A stretch of 40,480 bases of DNA from Candidatus Rariloculus versatilis (lineage in GTDB: Bacteria > Pseudomonadota > Gammaproteobacteria > Steroidobacterales > Rariloculaceae): NCBI GenBank assembly GCA_028278665.1, contig JAQAJI010000003.1, positions 1-40,480 of the forward strand, written 5' to 3'. This document shows positions 39,727-40,480 of this stretch, in pieces (the first letter of the stretch is position 1; each line of letters begins with the position of its first letter). The translations under genes and the position numbers were made by a program. The notes beneath the pieces are model-generated. The model saw nothing but the letters and a program-made list of their open reading frames with translations. It was not told the DNA's origin and did no database searches.

Positions 39727-40480
39727 CTAAAGATCTTCGGGCAACACGATGCCGAGCCTGGTGCGCTCGCTTCGCCACAGTTCCAGCAATTCGGCGCGCT
39801 TGCGAGGATTGGACAGCGACAGGTCGATCGCCTCACCGGGATCCTCGGCCAGGTTGTGGAGCGTGAAATAACGCTCGTCGAACGGCTGCTCGAGCGAAAG
39901 CAGCTTCCAGTTCCCCTGGCGGACCGAGGCGTACTGCAGGTGCGTGAACACCGTGACGTAATCGTCGTCATGCACGGCGTCTGCGCGGCCTGACAGGTAC
40001 GGCCACGCGGACTCACCGAGCATCGGCGCCTTGTCGGCCGGATAGCTCGCGCCCGCAAGCTCAAGCAGCGTCGGCGCGAGATCCATGACGGTCAGGTAGA
40101 CGTCGGAATACCCCTCGCGCGGCATCACGCCCGGCCCCTTCATGAGCATCGAGGTCACGACGCCGCCTTCGCTCGGAAAACCCTTGTAGAGCTTGAACGG
40201 TGCGGATCCGGCCTCGGCCCACGGTGCGCCGTACGACAGGAAGTTGCCGCGCATGCCGGCGCGCTCGTACGACGCGTCGTAGTGCGCCTGGATGTAATCG
40301 ACGTACAGCCCGGAATAATAGAAGTCTTCGGGCGCCGGACCATTGTCGGAAAAGAACACGATCAGCGTGTCGTCGTACAGCTCGTTCGCGCGCAGGTAGT
40401 CGAACAGGCGGCCGACGTGGCGGTCGAGATTGTCGAGCATCGCCGCGTAGAGCTCCATCTTGCGCGATTCCATGCGCTGC
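39727..40480 (-). CDS. Sulfatase, C-terminal part (cut by the right edge)
   Basis: The frame stays open to the window end, so the N-terminal catalytic domain with the formylglycine motif (C/S-x-P-x-R) lies outside. The visible 251 residues contain YAAMLDNLDRHVGRLFDYL and TLIVFFSDNGPAPED, the conserved alkaline-phosphatase-fold segment with the metal-binding Asp-Asn, followed by GVVTSMLMKGPG and VMDLAPTLLELAGASYP, all typical of type I sulfatases, and a C-terminal subdomain ending in the usual charged helix. The enzyme would cleave sulfate esters, possibly of polysaccharides. The internal ATG at 40473 in the track is not the true start. Confidence 0.93.
   Translation of the reverse strand, partial: QRMESRKMELYAAMLDNLDRHVGRLFDYLRANELYDDTLIVFFSDNGPAPEDFYYSGLYVDYIQAHYDASYERAGMRGNFLSYGAPWAEAGSAPFKLYKGFPSEGGVVTSMLMKGPGVMPREGYSDVYLTVMDLAPTLLELAGASYPADKAPMLGESAWPYLSGRADAVHDDDYVTVFTHLQYASVRQGNWKLLSLEQPFDERYFTLHNLAEDPGEAIDLSLSNPRKRAELLELWRSERTRLGIVLPEDL

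Noticed and set aside
39222-39866. Plus-strand ORFs through the 66-bp repeats (also 39281-39649)
   Set aside because: They start inside the PQQ dehydrogenase gene and stay open only because the repeat unit is a multiple of three; no independent start signal.

Overview
The window is about 40 kb of high-GC DNA (strong G/C bias at third codon positions) coding densely on both strands. It has no rRNA, tRNA, CRISPR array, phage gene or insertion sequence that I can recognise. The gene content suggests a free-living aerobic heterotroph of the Pseudomonadota, most likely a gammaproteobacterium and perhaps marine or host-associated: an AsmA-family protein, a YadG/YadH-type ABC exporter, lipoprotein and Tat export signals, three PQQ-type beta-propeller dehydrogenases, a cytochrome c', a sulfatase and a VapBC pair. 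The taxonomic call is inference from families only.

Layout. (1) 1-2000: the end of an unidentified gene, a 60-bp tandem repeat, a lipoprotein cytochrome c' and a secreted metallo-beta-lactamase-fold (MBL) enzyme with two EF-hand loops inserted. (2) 2118-7747, minus strand: a six-gene operon for a three-subunit molybdenum hydroxylase (Mo, 2Fe-2S and FAD subunits). The Fe-S subunit has a twin-arginine lipoprotein signal and the FAD subunit has a Cys-rich loop of the PaoB/HcrB type. The operon continues with a 50-residue single-TM protein, a multi-helix cytochrome b and a 143-residue unknown protein, so it reads as a periplasmic, membrane-docked oxidoreductase. (3) 8128-13406, minus: an esterase, an AMP-forming acyl ligase translationally coupled to an atypical Nramp-related transporter, and an aldo/keto reductase. 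(4) 13513-18908, plus: vapBC with its own promoter/operator, an AsmA-like protein and an ABC-2 exporter pair. (5) 18957-26088: a glyoxalase II-like enzyme, a PQQ sugar dehydrogenase, a second secreted MBL enzyme, a secreted cyclase-family protein, a selenoprotein, and a secreted PQQ dehydrogenase with a good promoter and structured leader. (6) 26305-28495, minus: a DUF6152 protein, a secreted unknown protein and a Tat-exported HD-domain protein resembling diiron oxygenases. (7) 28575-35815: a GlcD/GlcF-fusion FAD/Fe-S dehydrogenase, a serine-glyoxylate-type aminotransferase, a GntP-family permease and a membrane-anchored winged-helix regulator, which together suggest 2-hydroxyacid/glyoxylate/glycerate use. 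(8) 35978-40480, minus: a YbdK-type carboxylate-amine ligase, a lipoprotein PQQ dehydrogenase, a 66-bp triple repeat and the C-terminal part of a sulfatase cut by the window edge.

The most striking item is at 23575-23922 (minus). It is an ArsC/Spx-like thioredoxin-fold gene whose first redox cysteine is replaced by an in-frame UGA, followed at the right distance by a perfect 6-bp hairpin with a GGU-containing loop. This is a strong selenoprotein candidate and is absent from the ORF track. Next come the membrane-docked Mo-hydroxylase operon, with its tiny TM protein lying in frame just after the FAD-subunit stop codon, and a set of unrelated intergenic minisatellites with unit lengths of 30, 57, 60 and 66 bp, all multiples of three.
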